A stretch of DNA of 64,000 nucleotides from Methanocaldococcus sp. (GTDB lineage Archaea > AGJL01 > Methanococci > Methanococcales > Methanocaldococcaceae): contig NZ_JACCLX010000041.1 of the NCBI RefSeq assembly GCF_024490875.1, positions 1 through 64,000 on the forward strand. Reading direction: 5' to 3'. The notes beneath the pieces were generated by a model, which did no database searches, had not been told where the DNA came from, and was given only the letters and a program-made list of their open reading frames with translations. Shown piece after piece: positions 39,374 to 49,686 of this stretch (positions are counted from its first letter, which is position 1; every line of letters begins with the position of its first letter). A program made the position numbers and the translations under genes.

Positions 39374-40576
39374 ATGGCGTTTGATAATATTGGGATATTA
39401 TTAAACTTAAAAACACTTTATTCAACTTTAATGACGTATTTTGATAATCCTTTAACTATACTTATTGTTATTGCAACTATAGTTATTGTTGTTACTGTAA
39501 TTGTTTGGATAGTAAAGATGGTTATTGATCTGGCACCTTATGCCTATGTAAATGCGAGAATAAGAAGTAAAGAGGCAAAATTATTGGACAATACGAAATT
39601 AAATGAATTAATAGAGTCAGGAAGTTTAGAAGAAATGATCGGCATATTAGAAGATACTGACTATGGGCAATATATTAGTGAAGTTTTAAATGAGTTAAAG
39701 GATCCTATTGCAGTTGAAAAAGCCTTAGATATGTATTTGGCTGATTTATATAATTTAATATTCAATATCTCACCAGAAAGTGCTAAAAATATTTTAAAAG
39801 TATTTTCTAAAAAGTTTGACATTAAAAATATAAAAACATTAATTAGAGCCAAATATTATGGATTAAATGCTGAGGAAACTTACTCCTTATTAATTCCATT
39901 AGGAAATATTCCTATTGAAAAACTAAAAGAATTATCTGAGGCAAAAACAGTTGAAGAAGTTGTTAGAGGTTTAGATGGAACAGAGTATTTTAAAGTGTTG
40001 CAGGAAGAATTGTCAAACTATGAGCAAACTTCTAGTATAACAGGGCTTGAGTTGGCATTAGATAGATACTACTTAAATGAATTAAGAAAAGTTATGATGA
40101 TAGAAGGTAAGGAAGAAGATTTATTTAGAGAATTTATAGGAACCTTAATTGATGTTGAAAACTTAAAGGTTATATTAAAAGGAAAAGCAGATGGACTATC
40201 TGCAGATGAATTAAGTAAATATGTTTCTTTAAGCGGTTATGAACTTCCAGAATGGAAATTAAAAGACTTAATGAGTGCTGAAGGGATAGAAGGAATATTA
40301 AGTGGCTTAGAAGGAACAAGTTATGCAAATGTATTATCAGAGTATATGGAAGAATTTGAAAAGACGAAGTCAGTATTTACTTTTGAAAAGGCATTAGATA
40401 GATTCATATTAGAGAAAGGTAAAAAACTATCTGTGAGAAAACCCTTTGGTGTAGGTCCAATTATTGGATTGATTGTTAGCAAAGAGCTCGAAGTTAAAAA
40501 CCTTAAAGCAATAATTAAAGGTAAAATAGAAAACTTAAAACCTGATGAAATTAGACGTTTGCTCATATCCTTATAG
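39374..40576 (+). CDS. atpC: A-type ATP synthase subunit C
   Basis: A 400-aa funnel-shaped subunit (like V-type d) linking the central stalk to the proteolipid ring. It has an unusual hydrophobic N-terminal helix (about 20-45), then three repeated helical units, each with DxxN/YL-type repeats (for example LELALDRYYLNEL and FEKALDRFILEKG). The last part, GPIIGLIVSKELEVKNLKAIIKGK, is the family signature. AAGGTGAT precedes the ATG. Confidence 0.93.
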   Translation: MAFDNIGILLNLKTLYSTLMTYFDNPLTILIVIATIVIVVTVIVWIVKMVIDLAPYAYVNARIRSKEAKLLDNTKLNELIESGSLEEMIGILEDTDYGQYISEVLNELKDPIAVEKALDMYLADLYNLIFNISPESAKNILKVFSKKFDIKNIKTLIRAKYYGLNAEETYSLLIPLGNIPIEKLKELSEAKTVEEVVRGLDGTEYFKVLQEELSNYEQTSSITGLELALDRYYLNELRKVMMIEGKEEDLFREFIGTLIDVENLKVILKGKADGLSADELSKYVSLSGYELPEWKLKDLMSAEGIEGILSGLEGTSYANVLSEYMEEFEKTKSVFTFEKALDRFILEKGKKLSVRKPFGVGPIIGLIVSKELEVKNLKAIIKGKIENLKPDEIRRLLISL

Positions 40577-40586
40577 GTGAGATATT

Positions 40587-40883
40587 ATGAAAATAGGTGT
40601 TATTGGTGATAGAGAAACAGCCACAGGATTTAGATTGGCTGGATTAACTGATGTTTATGAAGTTAAAAATAAGGAAGAGGCGATTAAAGCTCTAAAAGAT
40701 CTTGAAAATAATGATAATATTGCATTCATTATTATAACAGAGAGAATTGCTGAAAATTTAAAAGATGAAATAAAAAATATAAACAAGTATATTGTTGAAA
40801 TTCCTGATAAATATGGAAAAATTGAGAGAGTTGATCCTATTAAAGAATTGATTAGAAAAGCTATTGGAGTTACTATAAAATAA
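40587..40883 (+). CDS. atpF: A-type ATP synthase subunit F
   Basis: A 98-aa Rossmann-like subunit of the central stalk that moves with D and modulates ATP hydrolysis. It begins KIGVIGDRETATGFRLAG, the conserved F-subunit signature, followed by IAFIIITERIAENL near 49. It is 10 bp after atpC and 27 bp before atpA. Confidence 0.95.
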   Translation: MKIGVIGDRETATGFRLAGLTDVYEVKNKEEAIKALKDLENNDNIAFIIITERIAENLKDEIKNINKYIVEIPDKYGKIERVDPIKELIRKAIGVTIK

Positions 40884-40910
40884 AGTTATAACTGTAAAGA
40901 GGTCGATAAT

Positions 40911-42674
40911 ATGTCAGTTGTTGGGAAGATTATTAAAATAGCAGGACCTGTCGTAGTTGCAGAAGGAATGAAAGGAGCACAAATGTATGAAGTCGTTAAA
41001 GTAGGAGAAGAAAAATTAACCGGAGAAATTATTCAATTGCAAGATGATAAGGCAGTTATTCAGGTTTATGAAGAAACCACAGGAATTAAACCAGGAGAAC
41101 CTGTTGTTGGTACTGGATCTCCTTTGTCTGTTGAATTAGGGCCAGGAATGTTAAGAGCAATGTACGATGGTATTCAGAGACCATTAACAGCAATTGAAGA
41201 AAAAACTGGATCTATCTTTATTCCAAGAGGTGTTGATGTTCCAGCATTACCAAGAGACATAAAATGGGAATTTAAGCCAGTTGTAAATGAAGGAGATTAT
41301 GTAGAAGAAGGAGATATTATTGGAACTGTTGATGAAACTCCATCAATAGTTCATAAAGTATTAGTATCTGTTGGAGTTAAAGGAAAAATAGTTGAAATAA
41401 AGGAAGGAAAATTTACTGTTGAGGAAACAGTTGCAGTAGTTGAATTAGAAAATGGAGAAAGGAAAGAACTAACTATGATGCAAAAGTGGCCTGTAAGAAA
41501 AGGGAGACCATATAAAGAAAAGTTACCTCCAAAAATCCCAATGATTACGGGGCAGAGAGTTGAAGATACATTCTTTACATTAGCAAAAGGAGGAACAGCA
41601 GCAATTCCTGGACCATTTGGTTCAGGAAAGACAGTTACTCAGCATCAGTTGGCTAAGTGGTCTGATGCTGATGTTGTCGTTTATATTGGATGTGGAGAAA
41701 GAGGAAACGAGATGACAGAGGTTATTGAAGAATTCCCACACTTGGAAGATATTAGAACTGGAAATAAGTTAATGGATAGAACTGTATTGATAGCAAATAC
41801 TTCAAACATGCCTGTAGCAGCAAGAGAAGCATCAATTTATACAGGAGTTACAATTGCAGAGTACTTTAGAGATATGGGATATGGAGTTTTATTAACAGCA
41901 GATTCTACATCAAGATGGGCAGAGGCTATGAGGGAAATCTCTGGGAGATTAGAAGAGATGCCAGGGGAAGAAGGATATCCAGCATACTTAGCGTCAAGAT
42001 TGGCACAGTTTTATGAAAGAGCAGGAAGCGTCGTATGTTTAGGACAAGATAATAGAAAAGGATTCGTTTCAATTGTTGGAGCTGTCTCACCACCAGGAGG
42101 AGATTTCTCAGAACCTGTTACCTCAAACACTCTAAGAATTGTTAAGGTATTTTGGGCATTGGATGCTAACTTAGCAAGAAGAAGACACTTCCCAGCAATA
42201 AACTGGTTGCAGAGTTATTCATTATATATTGACGATGTTACAGATTGGTGGCATAAAAATACAGGACCAGATTGGAGACAGCTAAGAGATGAAGCTATGA
42301 GTTTATTACAGAAAGAGGCTGAACTTCAAGAGATCGTTCAGTTAGTTGGACCAGATGCATTGCCAGATAGAGAAAGGGTTATCTTAGAAGTAGCAAGAAT
42401 GTTAAGAGAAGATTTCTTACAGCAAGATGCATTTGATGAAGTAGATACTTACTGTCCTCCAATGAAGCAATACTTAATGTTAAAGATAATTATGACCTTC
42501 TACCAAGAAGCATTGAAGGCTGTTGAAAGAGGAGTAGATCCATCTAAAATATTAAAAGTTTCAGTTAAACAAGATATTGCAAGAATGAAATATATTCCAC
42601 ACGAAGAATTTATAAATGTTAAATCAAAAGAAATCTTAGAGAAAATTAAAAATGAATTGGGATCCTTACAATAA
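40911..42674 (+). CDS. atpA: A-type ATP synthase catalytic subunit A
   Basis: The 587-aa nucleotide-hydrolysing/synthesising subunit. It has the N-terminal barrel, the A-type specific bulge region (about 115-190), Walker [12 protein letters not shown] near 233, the catalytic glutamate region [12 protein letters not shown] near 258, and the Walker B region [17 protein letters not shown] near 325. There is no intein, and the frame is continuous. GAGGTCGAT precedes the ATG. Confidence 0.98.
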   Translation: MSVVGKIIKIAGPVVVAEGMKGAQMYEVVKVGEEKLTGEIIQLQDDKAVIQVYEETTGIKPGEPVVGTGSPLSVELGPGMLRAMYDGIQRPLTAIEEKTGSIFIPRGVDVPALPRDIKWEFKPVVNEGDYVEEGDIIGTVDETPSIVHKVLVSVGVKGKIVEIKEGKFTVEETVAVVELENGERKELTMMQKWPVRKGRPYKEKLPPKIPMITGQRVEDTFFTLAKGGTAAIPGPFGSGKTVTQHQLAKWSDADVVVYIGCGERGNEMTEVIEEFPHLEDIRTGNKLMDRTVLIANTSNMPVAAREASIYTGVTIAEYFRDMGYGVLLTADSTSRWAEAMREISGRLEEMPGEEGYPAYLASRLAQFYERAGSVVCLGQDNRKGFVSIVGAVSPPGGDFSEPVTSNTLRIVKVFWALDANLARRRHFPAINWLQSYSLYIDDVTDWWHKNTGPDWRQLRDEAMSLLQKEAELQEIVQLVGPDALPDRERVILEVARMLREDFLQQDAFDEVDTYCPPMKQYLMLKIIMTFYQEALKAVERGVDPSKILKVSVKQDIARMKYIPHEEFINVKSKEILEKIKNELGSLQ

Positions 42675-42724
42675 TTTAAACCTATTTAATTTTTTTATAA
42701 AAACTTTTTATTGAGGTGATGACT

Positions 42725-44125
42725 TTGGCAACATCTGCTATAGAGTATTCATCAGTTAAAAGTATTGCAGGACCTTTGTTAATTGTAGAGGGAGTAGAAG
42801 GAGCAGCATATGGGGAGATAGTTGAAGTTATATGTCCTGATGGAGAAAAGAGAATGGGACAAGTTTTAGAGGCAAGAGAAGGTTTAGCAGTAGTTCAGGT
42901 TTTTGAGGGAACTACTGGGTTGAGTACAAATCAAACAAAAGTAAGATTTACAGGAAAAACTGCTAAGATTGGAGTATCAATGGAAATGTTAGGAAGAATA
43001 TTTAACGGAAGAGGAAAACCTATTGATGGAGGACCTGAAATAGTTCCAGAAAAAGAATTAGATATTAATGGGTATCCACTAAATCCAGTTTCAAGAAAAG
43101 TTCCAAGTGATTTCATCCAGACAGGAATTTCAACAATCGATGGAATGAACACTCTCGTTAGAGGGCAGAAATTACCGATATTCTCAGGTTCTGGATTACC
43201 ACATAATCAGTTGGCAGCTCAGATTGCAAGACAGGCAAAAGTTAGAGGAGAAGGAGAAAAGTTTGCTGTCGTCTTTGCAGCTATGGGTATTACCTCAGAA
43301 GAGGCTAACTATTTCATGGAAGAATTTAGAAAAACTGGTGCATTAGAGAGAGCTGTTGTCTTTATAAACTTAGCTAACGACCCATCAATTGAAAGAATAT
43401 TAACTCCAAGACTTGCTTTAACTGTCGCTGAATATTTAGCTTATGAAAAAGATATGCACGTTCTCGTTATCTTAACTGATATGACAAACTACTGTGAGGC
43501 TTTAAGAGAAATCTCCGCCGCAAGAAACGAGGTTCCAGGAAGAAGAGGATATCCAGGTTACATGTATACTGACTTAGCTACAATCTATGAAAGAGCAGGA
43601 AGAGTTAAAGGTAGAAATGGAACAATAACTCAAATTCCAATCTTAACAATGCCTCATGATGATATAACACACCCAATTCCTGACTTAACAGGATATATTA
43701 CAGAGGGACAAATTGTATTGTCAAGAGAATTACATAGAAAAGGTATCTATCCGCCAGTAGATGTCCTTCCATCATTGTCAAGATTAGCTGGAAATGGACA
43801 AGGACCAGGTAAAACAAGAGAAGACCATAAAAAAGTAGTTAACCAAGCATATGCGGCATATGCAGAAGGTAGAAGTTTAAGAGACTTAGTTGCAGTCGTT
43901 GGGGAAGAGGCATTAACAGACAGAGATAGAGCATACTTAAAATTCGCTGACGAATTTGAAAAGAGATTTGTTAAACAGGGAATAGATGAAGATAGAAGTA
44001 TTGAGGAAACTCTTGACTTGTTGTGGGAGTTGTTAGCAATATTACCAGAAGAAGAGTTGAAGAGAGTAGATAGAGAATTAATTGAAAAATACCATCCAAA
44101 GTATAGGAAAAAACAAAATCAATAA
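42725..44125 (+). CDS. atpB: A-type ATP synthase regulatory subunit B
   Basis: The 466-aa non-catalytic partner of AtpA. The P-loop is replaced by [20 protein letters not shown], typical of B subunits. Other signatures are [58 protein letters not shown] and [28 protein letters not shown] (given here as family landmarks). GAGGTGAT overlaps in-frame GTG/ATG codons, so the TTG at 42725 is chosen. It is the last gene of the operon; D is elsewhere. Confidence 0.95.
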   Translation: MATSAIEYSSVKSIAGPLLIVEGVEGAAYGEIVEVICPDGEKRMGQVLEAREGLAVVQVFEGTTGLSTNQTKVRFTGKTAKIGVSMEMLGRIFNGRGKPIDGGPEIVPEKELDINGYPLNPVSRKVPSDFIQTGISTIDGMNTLVRGQKLPIFSGSGLPHNQLAAQIARQAKVRGEGEKFAVVFAAMGITSEEANYFMEEFRKTGALERAVVFINLANDPSIERILTPRLALTVAEYLAYEKDMHVLVILTDMTNYCEALREISAARNEVPGRRGYPGYMYTDLATIYERAGRVKGRNGTITQIPILTMPHDDITHPIPDLTGYITEGQIVLSRELHRKGIYPPVDVLPSLSRLAGNGQGPGKTREDHKKVVNQAYAAYAEGRSLRDLVAVVGEEALTDRDRAYLKFADEFEKRFVKQGIDEDRSIEETLDLLWELLAILPEEELKRVDRELIEKYHPKYRKKQNQ

Positions 44126-44144
44126 TTCTTAAATCTATTTAATT

Positions 44145-44525
44145 TTATATTTCATCTTCAAACTCTACTGTTACATTTTTTATATTAAATTCTTTACCTC
44201 CAGATAGTTTTAATCTCATACTGTTACACTTTGGGCAGTATATTTCAAATTCATCTACTATTTTTACATCCCCTTCATAACCACAATCTAAGCATTTACA
44301 TTTTGGTTTTATAAATTCAACATTAATTTTAGCCCCTTTACAGACAGTTCCCTCTGCAATAACATCAAAAGCAAATTTTAACTGTTCAACATTTATAAAA
44401 GTTAATTCTCCTATTTCTAAGTTTATTTCACTAACTTTTTTTATCTTTCTACCTTTTTCTTCTTCTTTTTTTATACTATTTAAAATAGCATCAAGCATTG
44501 CCGTAGCATAAGATAATTCGTGCAT
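44145..44525 (-). CDS. hypA: Hydrogenase nickel incorporation protein HypA
   Basis: A 126-aa metallochaperone for [NiFe]-hydrogenase maturation. The N-terminal MHELS supplies the nickel-binding His2, and the zinc site is CKCLDCG...CPKC near 75-105. The frame opens at 44549, but the conserved MHE start at 44525 follows GGGATAAAT. The open frame overlaps the upstream RNA-binding gene, so the two are probably co-transcribed. Confidence 0.95.
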   Translation of the reverse strand: MHELSYATAMLDAILNSIKKEEEKGRKIKKVSEINLEIGELTFINVEQLKFAFDVIAEGTVCKGAKINVEFIKPKCKCLDCGYEGDVKIVDEFEIYCPKCNSMRLKLSGGKEFNIKNVTVEFEDEI

Positions 44526-44541
44526 ATTTATCCCAAATTTT

Positions 44542-44994
44542 TTATTCAACTAAAAAACATTCTTTAATAATTTCTTTAACTTTTTCTTCTTTATTTTTTG
44601 GAGAGAATATTTTAAAGTTAAAAACTACCCTAATGATATCATCTCCATCCATAACTTTACATTTTCCTAAATAAGCCTTTTGCTTATCAAATCTAACATA
44701 AAATTTGTTATCCTCTATTCTAAGATGTAAATCTTTTTTTAATTTATTTATATTTCTCTCATCTGACTTTATTAAATCTATAATATGATTAAATATTTTT
44801 TTAGCCTCTTTACCTTCTACACTTACATTTATAATTTTTATTGGATTCCTAAAATAACCCTCTGTCTCTATCACATCTAAGTTTATTTTTTCCTCATCAA
44901 CATCCTCTGGAATAAAAAATTCTATAGCCTCTAAAACTTTATCTTCATCTTCGGTAGCATGAACTATAGCACTAATTTTTATAGAATTAAGCAT
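44542..44994 (-). CDS. RNA-binding domain protein of the COG1325 type
   Basis: A 150-aa protein with the archaeal RNA-binding/exosome-associated family pattern: ISAIVHATEDEDKVLEAIEFFIP at the start, GYFRNPIKIINV near 47, and LHLRIEDNKFYVRFDKQKAYLG near 95. The family is thought to bind RNA, but no precise function is set. GGGTG precedes the ATG. It is 16 bp upstream of hypA. Confidence 0.8.
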   Translation of the reverse strand: MLNSIKISAIVHATEDEDKVLEAIEFFIPEDVDEEKINLDVIETEGYFRNPIKIINVSVEGKEAKKIFNHIIDLIKSDERNINKLKKDLHLRIEDNKFYVRFDKQKAYLGKCKVMDGDDIIRVVFNFKIFSPKNKEEKVKEIIKECFLVE

Positions 44995-45069
44995 ATATTA
45001 ACACCCATAACAGTTGTTTTAAAGATTAAAATACTTTAAAAATAAAAGTTTAAAATAAAAATTATTTGG

Positions 45070-45336
45070 TTATGGTTTTGCTAAAACAATCTCTATTGTT
45101 GAAACATTAACCTCTCTACCGTCTGGATTTTTTACCTTGTCAGTTCCTATTTCTATTTTTTTAATTTTAATATCTTTGATAAATCTGTTTTTTATCATCT
45201 CTGCAACATCTACTGCCTTATTAATTGCTTTCCCTCTCGCCTTTATTACTACTTCGTCATTATTTGTCAATTGTGTTAAAACTGCTAAAACATAGTTCAT
45301 CACTGGCTTCTTCCCTATTAATACTACATTGTCCAT
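45070..45336 (-). CDS. albA: DNA/RNA-binding protein Alba
   Basis: An 88-aa chromatin protein. The Alba fold is clear: [21 protein letters not shown] at the start with the DNA-contacting lysine, [20 protein letters not shown] in the middle, and the beta-hairpin [22 protein letters not shown] at the end. GGTTGAGAG precedes the ATG. A TATA-like run at about 45389-45402 lies between it and the structured region further upstream. Confidence 0.96.
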   Translation of the reverse strand: MDNVVLIGKKPVMNYVLAVLTQLTNNDEVVIKARGKAINKAVDVAEMIKNRFIKDIKIKKIEIGTDKVKNPDGREVNVSTIEIVLAKP

Positions 45337-45407
45337 ACTCTCAACCTTTTGTATGTTTTTATTATAATAATGTAGAAATAAACAATTACCTATTTATATT
45401 TTTCATC

Positions 45408-45490
45408 GAAACTTTTAGTAAAAGTTTCATCACCATAGGGCTCCGCCTTATTGGTATACCCTTGGGGAGTATAGTAATAGAGGGTTTTAC
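45408..45490. ncRNA. Structured GC-rich island, possible RNA of unknown class
   Basis: A perfect 9-bp hairpin GAAACTTTT/AAAAGTTTC with a 3-base loop (45408-45428) is followed by a GC-rich stretch. There CCATAGGGC can pair with GCCTTATTGG with one bulge, and TATACCC with GGAGTATA. It contains no ACA box next to a stem and no C/D boxes on either strand, so it is not an obvious snoRNA-like guide. It lies between the 3' end of the epimerase gene and the alba promoter. It could be a terminator, a processed leader or an independent RNA. Confidence 0.4.
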
Positions 45491-46401
45491 CTTTTAAGGT
45501 TTTTCATCCAATTAACAACTCTCTTTATCCCCTCTCTTAAATCAGTTTCTGGTTTCCAGCCCAATGATTTAGCTTTTTCTATATTTAAGTAAATTCTATA
45601 AATTTCTCCCTCTCTTGGTTTGTCATAAATTGGATTTCCTTTAAAACCTATTTCATTTTTTATAATATTATAAAGTTCATTTATAGAAGTTTCTTTACCA
45701 GTTCCTATATTAACTATCTCATTTTTCCAATTAAATGCCATTAGGTTGGCTTTAACGACATCTTTGACATATACAAAATCTCTTGTTTGAGTCCCATCTC
45801 CAAAAATAATAGGACTTTGATTCTTTAACATTCTATCTATAAAGATACTAATAACTCCCGCCTCCCCTTTTGGATCTTGCCTTTCCCCATATACATTTGA
45901 ATATCTTAAAATACAATATTTCAATCCATACAATCTATTGTATAATTTTATATACTCTTCTCCACAGTATTTACTTAAACCATAAGGAGATAATGGATTT
46001 ATTGGATGATTTTCATCTACTGGGAGATAGTTTGGTTCTCCATAAACTGCTCCTCCAGAAGAAGCAAAGATTATTTTATTAATGTCATATTTTCTCATAA
46101 ACTCTAATAAATTTAATGTTCCTATGATATTAATATCAGCATCATATATTGGATTTTCTATAGATATTCTTACATTTATTTGAGCAGATTGATGAATAAC
46201 TAATTCTAAATCTTTAAAATTGATTTTTTCATCTAAATCTTTATTTCTTATATCTGCATTAACAAACTCTGCCTTAGGATTTATATTATCTTTATTTCCA
46301 GTAGTTAAATTATCTAAAATTATAACATCATAGTTTTTTTTAATAAGTTCATCCACTATATGACTACCAATAAAACCTGCCCCACCAGTAACTAATATCA
46401 T
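45487..46401 (-). CDS. galE: NAD-dependent sugar-nucleotide epimerase (UDP-glucose 4-epimerase-like)
   Basis: Extended short-chain dehydrogenase of 304 aa. It has the Rossmann motif VTGGAGFIGSHIV at 4-16, the catalytic Ser/Tyr/Lys in SSGGAVYGE and YGLSKYCGE near 120-150, and NVYGERQDP near 170. Substrate (UDP-glucose, UDP-GlcNAc or UDP-glucuronate) cannot be decided here. The ATG at 46401 follows GGTGGAAAT. It is 16 bp downstream of sucC. Confidence 0.9.
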   Translation of the reverse strand: MILVTGGAGFIGSHIVDELIKKNYDVIILDNLTTGNKDNINPKAEFVNADIRNKDLDEKINFKDLELVIHQSAQINVRISIENPIYDADINIIGTLNLLEFMRKYDINKIIFASSGGAVYGEPNYLPVDENHPINPLSPYGLSKYCGEEYIKLYNRLYGLKYCILRYSNVYGERQDPKGEAGVISIFIDRMLKNQSPIIFGDGTQTRDFVYVKDVVKANLMAFNWKNEIVNIGTGKETSINELYNIIKNEIGFKGNPIYDKPREGEIYRIYLNIEKAKSLGWKPETDLREGIKRVVNWMKNLKR

Positions 46402-46417
46402 TATTTCCACCAAAAAA

Positions 46418-47515
46418 TTAAATTAACATTTCAATAAGTTTTTTTCCAGCCTCTTCCATAGAGGTTTCATAAGGAATTCCATGCTCTTCTAAAATCTTCT
46501 TACCAATTTCCTCATTAGTTCCCATCATTCTAACAGCAAATTTTATATTTGGATGCTCTTTTAGAACTTCAATAATTCCTTTTGCAACTTCATCACATCT
46601 TGTTATTCCTCCTAATATGTTAATAAATATTCCTTTAACATTTTTATTTTCTAAAACTTTTTTTAGAGCCAATTTTACTGTTTCAGTATCAGCCCCTCCA
46701 CCAATGTCTAAGAAGCACGCTGGTTTTCTGCCGAGGTTGTTAATTATATCCATACTTGCCAATGTTAAACCAGCCCCATTTCCTATAACAGCAACATCTC
46801 CATCTAATTCAACATAGGCAAATGGCAACTTTTCTTTGTTTTTGTATTCTTCAAATATCTCATAATTATGTCTAAATGAGGCATCATCATCTAAATGAAG
46901 GACTGCATCAGCGGCATAAACATTTCCATCCTTAGTTATAACTAAAGGATTTATTTCAACCATTGTTGCATCTAAATCTTTAAAGATTTTGTATAATTTA
47001 TAGATTATATCAGCAACTTTACCAATCTCACTACTTGGTAACTTAGCATCTTTAACTATCCATCTTGCTATATATGGTAGGAAAGGTTTTTTAATGTCAA
47101 TGTGATATTTTATAATCTTTTCTGGCTCTCTTTCTGCAACTTCTTCAATATCTACTCCACCCTTAGTTGAGAAAATAATCAATGGTTTTTTAGCATCTCT
47201 ATCAATAATAATTGATACATAGTATTCTTTCTCTATTGGTAATTTTTCTTCAACAAGAATTTTTTCTACTTTTTCTCCTTTAACTTCTTTGTTAAACAAT
47301 TCATTAGCCTTTTTTATAAATTCTTCCTTGTTTGATGCGAATAAAATCCCTCCTGCTTTTCCTCTTCCACCAACTAAAACCTGTGCCTTTAAAACAACCT
47401 CTTTATTAATACTTATGTTTTTTAAATCATCTCCTTTATTTATTAAAAAACTTTCTGGAACTGGAATTCCATACTCTTTAAATATTTTCTTTGCCTCATA
47501 TTCATGTAGTTTCAT
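46418..47515 (-). CDS. sucC: Succinyl-CoA synthetase (ADP-forming) beta subunit
   Basis: A 365-aa ATP-grasp subunit forming succinyl-CoA in the partial citrate cycle. It begins MKLHEYEAKKIFKEYGIPVPES, has KAQVLVGGRGKAGGI (ATP lysine) near 45, and ends with IGNGAGLTLASMD and FLDIGGGADTE, INILGGITRCDEVAKGI. The alpha subunit is not adjacent. The longer frame to 47566 is rejected because GGTGATAAAA lies just before the ATG at 47515. Confidence 0.96.
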   Translation of the reverse strand: MKLHEYEAKKIFKEYGIPVPESFLINKGDDLKNISINKEVVLKAQVLVGGRGKAGGILFASNKEEFIKKANELFNKEVKGEKVEKILVEEKLPIEKEYYVSIIIDRDAKKPLIIFSTKGGVDIEEVAEREPEKIIKYHIDIKKPFLPYIARWIVKDAKLPSSEIGKVADIIYKLYKIFKDLDATMVEINPLVITKDGNVYAADAVLHLDDDASFRHNYEIFEEYKNKEKLPFAYVELDGDVAVIGNGAGLTLASMDIINNLGRKPACFLDIGGGADTETVKLALKKVLENKNVKGIFINILGGITRCDEVAKGIIEVLKEHPNIKFAVRMMGTNEEIGKKILEEHGIPYETSMEEAGKKLIEMLI

Positions 47516-47591
47516 TTTTATCACCTTAAATATTATCTCATATACAAAAAGTTTTATTACAAACAACCATATAAAAACTTGGTGATACTTA

Positions 47592-48374
47592 ATGGAGATT
47601 CCAAAAACACATCCAAGGTATGAATCTTTAATGAAGAGAGAAAAAATTATTGAAGCATTAGATAAAGGGATTTTGGCTAAGGCAGGGTTAATAGCTCATG
47701 GTAGAGGGGAGACATTTGACTATTTAATTGGGGAAAAAACAACACCAATAGCATTGGAGGCAATAAAAGCTGCTTCTGCTTTATTAGTTTTAGCTGAAAA
47801 TCCAGTGATAAGTGTTAATGGTAATACCGTAGCTTTAGCAATAGATGAAGTTGTTGAACTTGCAAAAGAATTGAATGGAAAGATAGAGGTTAATTTATTT
47901 TATAGAACTAAGGAGAGAGAGATAGCTATAAAAAAAGCATTTGAAGAGAAATTTAAAGAGGATATAGAGACAGGAAAGATAAAAATTTTGGGTATTGATG
48001 ATGCCAATAAAAAAATTCCAAACTTAGACAGTTTGAGAGGAAAGGTTTCAGAAGAAGGAATATTTAGTGCGGATGTAGTTTTAGTTCCATTAGAAGATGG
48101 AGATAGGGTGGAGGCATTAGTTAATATGGGAAAAAAAGTTATATCAATAGATTTAAATCCATTATCAAGAACTGCAAGAAAATCCACTGTAACAATAGTA
48201 GATGAATTAACAAGAGCTTTACCTCTACTAATCAAATATGTCAGAGAATTTAAAAATAAAGATAGAGAAGAACTTTTAAAAATCATTGATAATTTTGATA
48301 ATTTGAAGAATTTAAAGGAGATGATTAACTATATTGCTGAGAGATTGAAAAATTTGAGTTTGGAGGAGTTATAA
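47592..48374 (+). CDS. 4-phosphopantoate--beta-alanine ligase (phosphopantothenate synthetase)
   Basis: A 260-aa archaeal enzyme that, with pantoate kinase, replaces the bacterial PanC/PanK steps of CoA synthesis. The signature includes [39 protein letters not shown], and [25 protein letters not shown] near 200. The divergent gap to sucC is only 76 bp, so the two promoters overlap. GGTGATACTTA precedes the ATG. Confidence 0.93.
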   Translation: MEIPKTHPRYESLMKREKIIEALDKGILAKAGLIAHGRGETFDYLIGEKTTPIALEAIKAASALLVLAENPVISVNGNTVALAIDEVVELAKELNGKIEVNLFYRTKEREIAIKKAFEEKFKEDIETGKIKILGIDDANKKIPNLDSLRGKVSEEGIFSADVVLVPLEDGDRVEALVNMGKKVISIDLNPLSRTARKSTVTIVDELTRALPLLIKYVREFKNKDREELLKIIDNFDNLKNLKEMINYIAERLKNLSLEEL

Positions 48375-48433
48375 AATATATTATCATCAACTAAAATCTT
48401 CAAATCATTTATTAAACTTTACTTTGGGATAAT

Positions 48434-49153
48434 ATGAAAATAGTTTGGTGCATAACAGGAGCGGGACATTTATTAAGGGAGAGTTTTGAAGTTATGAAAA
48501 AATTGAAGGAAGAGATTGAAGATTTAAAAGTAACCACTTTACTTTCAAGGGCTGGAGAGGAAGTTGTAAAGATGTATGGTTTATTTGAAGAATTAAAATA
48601 TATCTCCAATGGAAATTATTATGAAGAGTTAATTTTAGAGAGAGAACATCCTTATTCATCTCCAATTACTGGAAGATTAAGCTTAGGAAAATATGATTAT
48701 TTAATATCTTCACCAACATCAGGAAATACTGTTGCTAAGGTAGTTAATGGAATAGCAGACAGTTTAGTAACAAATGCAATCGCACAGGCTGGAAAGGGAT
48801 TTGTTAAATCAATAATTGTTCCAGTTGATTACAAAGAGGGTATTATTATTACTAAACTTCCATACTTCATAGATAGAAAGAGATGCAAACTCTGTTTAAA
48901 ATGCATAAATGTTTGTCCTAATAAAGCCATAATTAAAAGAGATAACTTTGTTGAAATATTTTTACCAAAATGTGTTGGTTGTGGAAAATGTAAAGAAATC
49001 TGCCAATATAATGCAATAATTGAAGGAAAAGAAATTAAAATGAGAGTTAGAAAAATAGATGCTGAAAATACTAAAAAATTAATGGAGTTGGAGGATGTTA
49101 TTGTATTAAAGCATCCTTATGAGATTTTAGATTTTTTTGGAATTTATAAATAA
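48434..49153 (+). CDS. dmrX: Dihydromethanopterin reductase-type flavoprotein (DmrX-like)
   Basis: A 239-aa protein. Residues 1 to about 150 form a flavoprotein-like (UbiX/PanC-like fold) domain with CITGAGHLL and SSPTSGNTVAKVVNGI. Residues about 155-205 carry two ferredoxin motifs, CKLCLKCINVCP and CVGCGKCKEIC, for two 4Fe-4S clusters. The combination matches archaeal dihydromethanopterin reductase, which regenerates tetrahydromethanopterin. The assignment is by similarity, and the electron donor is unknown. Confidence 0.83.
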   Translation: MKIVWCITGAGHLLRESFEVMKKLKEEIEDLKVTTLLSRAGEEVVKMYGLFEELKYISNGNYYEELILEREHPYSSPITGRLSLGKYDYLISSPTSGNTVAKVVNGIADSLVTNAIAQAGKGFVKSIIVPVDYKEGIIITKLPYFIDRKRCKLCLKCINVCPNKAIIKRDNFVEIFLPKCVGCGKCKEICQYNAIIEGKEIKMRVRKIDAENTKKLMELEDVIVLKHPYEILDFFGIYK

Positions 49154-49158
49154 AATTT

Positions 49159-49614
49159 TTACTTTTTCTTTAATTTTATAATACAGGTTTCAGCAGGTTT
49201 TAGATTCATTTGATATCCTAAATTATATTTTAAAGTTTCACATATAAATCCTATTAATAACCCTCCCCAAGGACATGCAGTCCCTTCAAATTCATAGCCA
49301 CAAATCCTCTTTGGACAGAGATTGCATTTTGATATCTTTACAATAATCTCATCTCCCTCTTCCTTCATTTCAACATCTGCAAAATTTAGCTGGTTAAAAT
49401 ATCTTTCAATATCTTTAATATCTTTAAATTCATAGCCTTTACTCATTGCATAAATTGCCAATTCTTTCCCTGCATAAGAACCTGCTATATTACTTAAGCT
49501 TTGGGCTCCTTCTCCAATAATTACTTTTAACCCTACTGAATATCCTATAATTATTGCAGAAGCTATAGAGGGACATGGTGTGTTTTTTGTTCTTTTAATT
49601 TTATAGAGAATCAT
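49159..49614 (-). CDS. Cysteine-rich conserved hypothetical protein
   Basis: A 151-aa protein with a conserved-looking Cys set: CNLCPKRICGYEFEGTACP near 100-118 and a last Cys near 145. The region is like the C-terminal part of V4R/4VR-type small-molecule or metal-binding domains, but I cannot assign it with confidence. GGTGATAG precedes the ATG. It converges with the DmrX-like gene and diverges from the DUF371 gene. Confidence 0.7.
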   Translation of the reverse strand: MILYKIKRTKNTPCPSIASAIIIGYSVGLKVIIGEGAQSLSNIAGSYAGKELAIYAMSKGYEFKDIKDIERYFNQLNFADVEMKEEGDEIIVKISKCNLCPKRICGYEFEGTACPWGGLLIGFICETLKYNLGYQMNLKPAETCIIKLKKK

Positions 49615-49686
49615 TCTATCACCTCATAATTATTTATTATTAATTATTTTATATAAAATTTTAATTAGATTGTAAGAGGGGTATTA

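Noticed and set aside
45428-45445. A C-box-like GTGATGA on the minus strand, suggesting a C/D box sRNA
   Set aside because: No CUGA D box follows within 60 bases and no terminal stem is formed.
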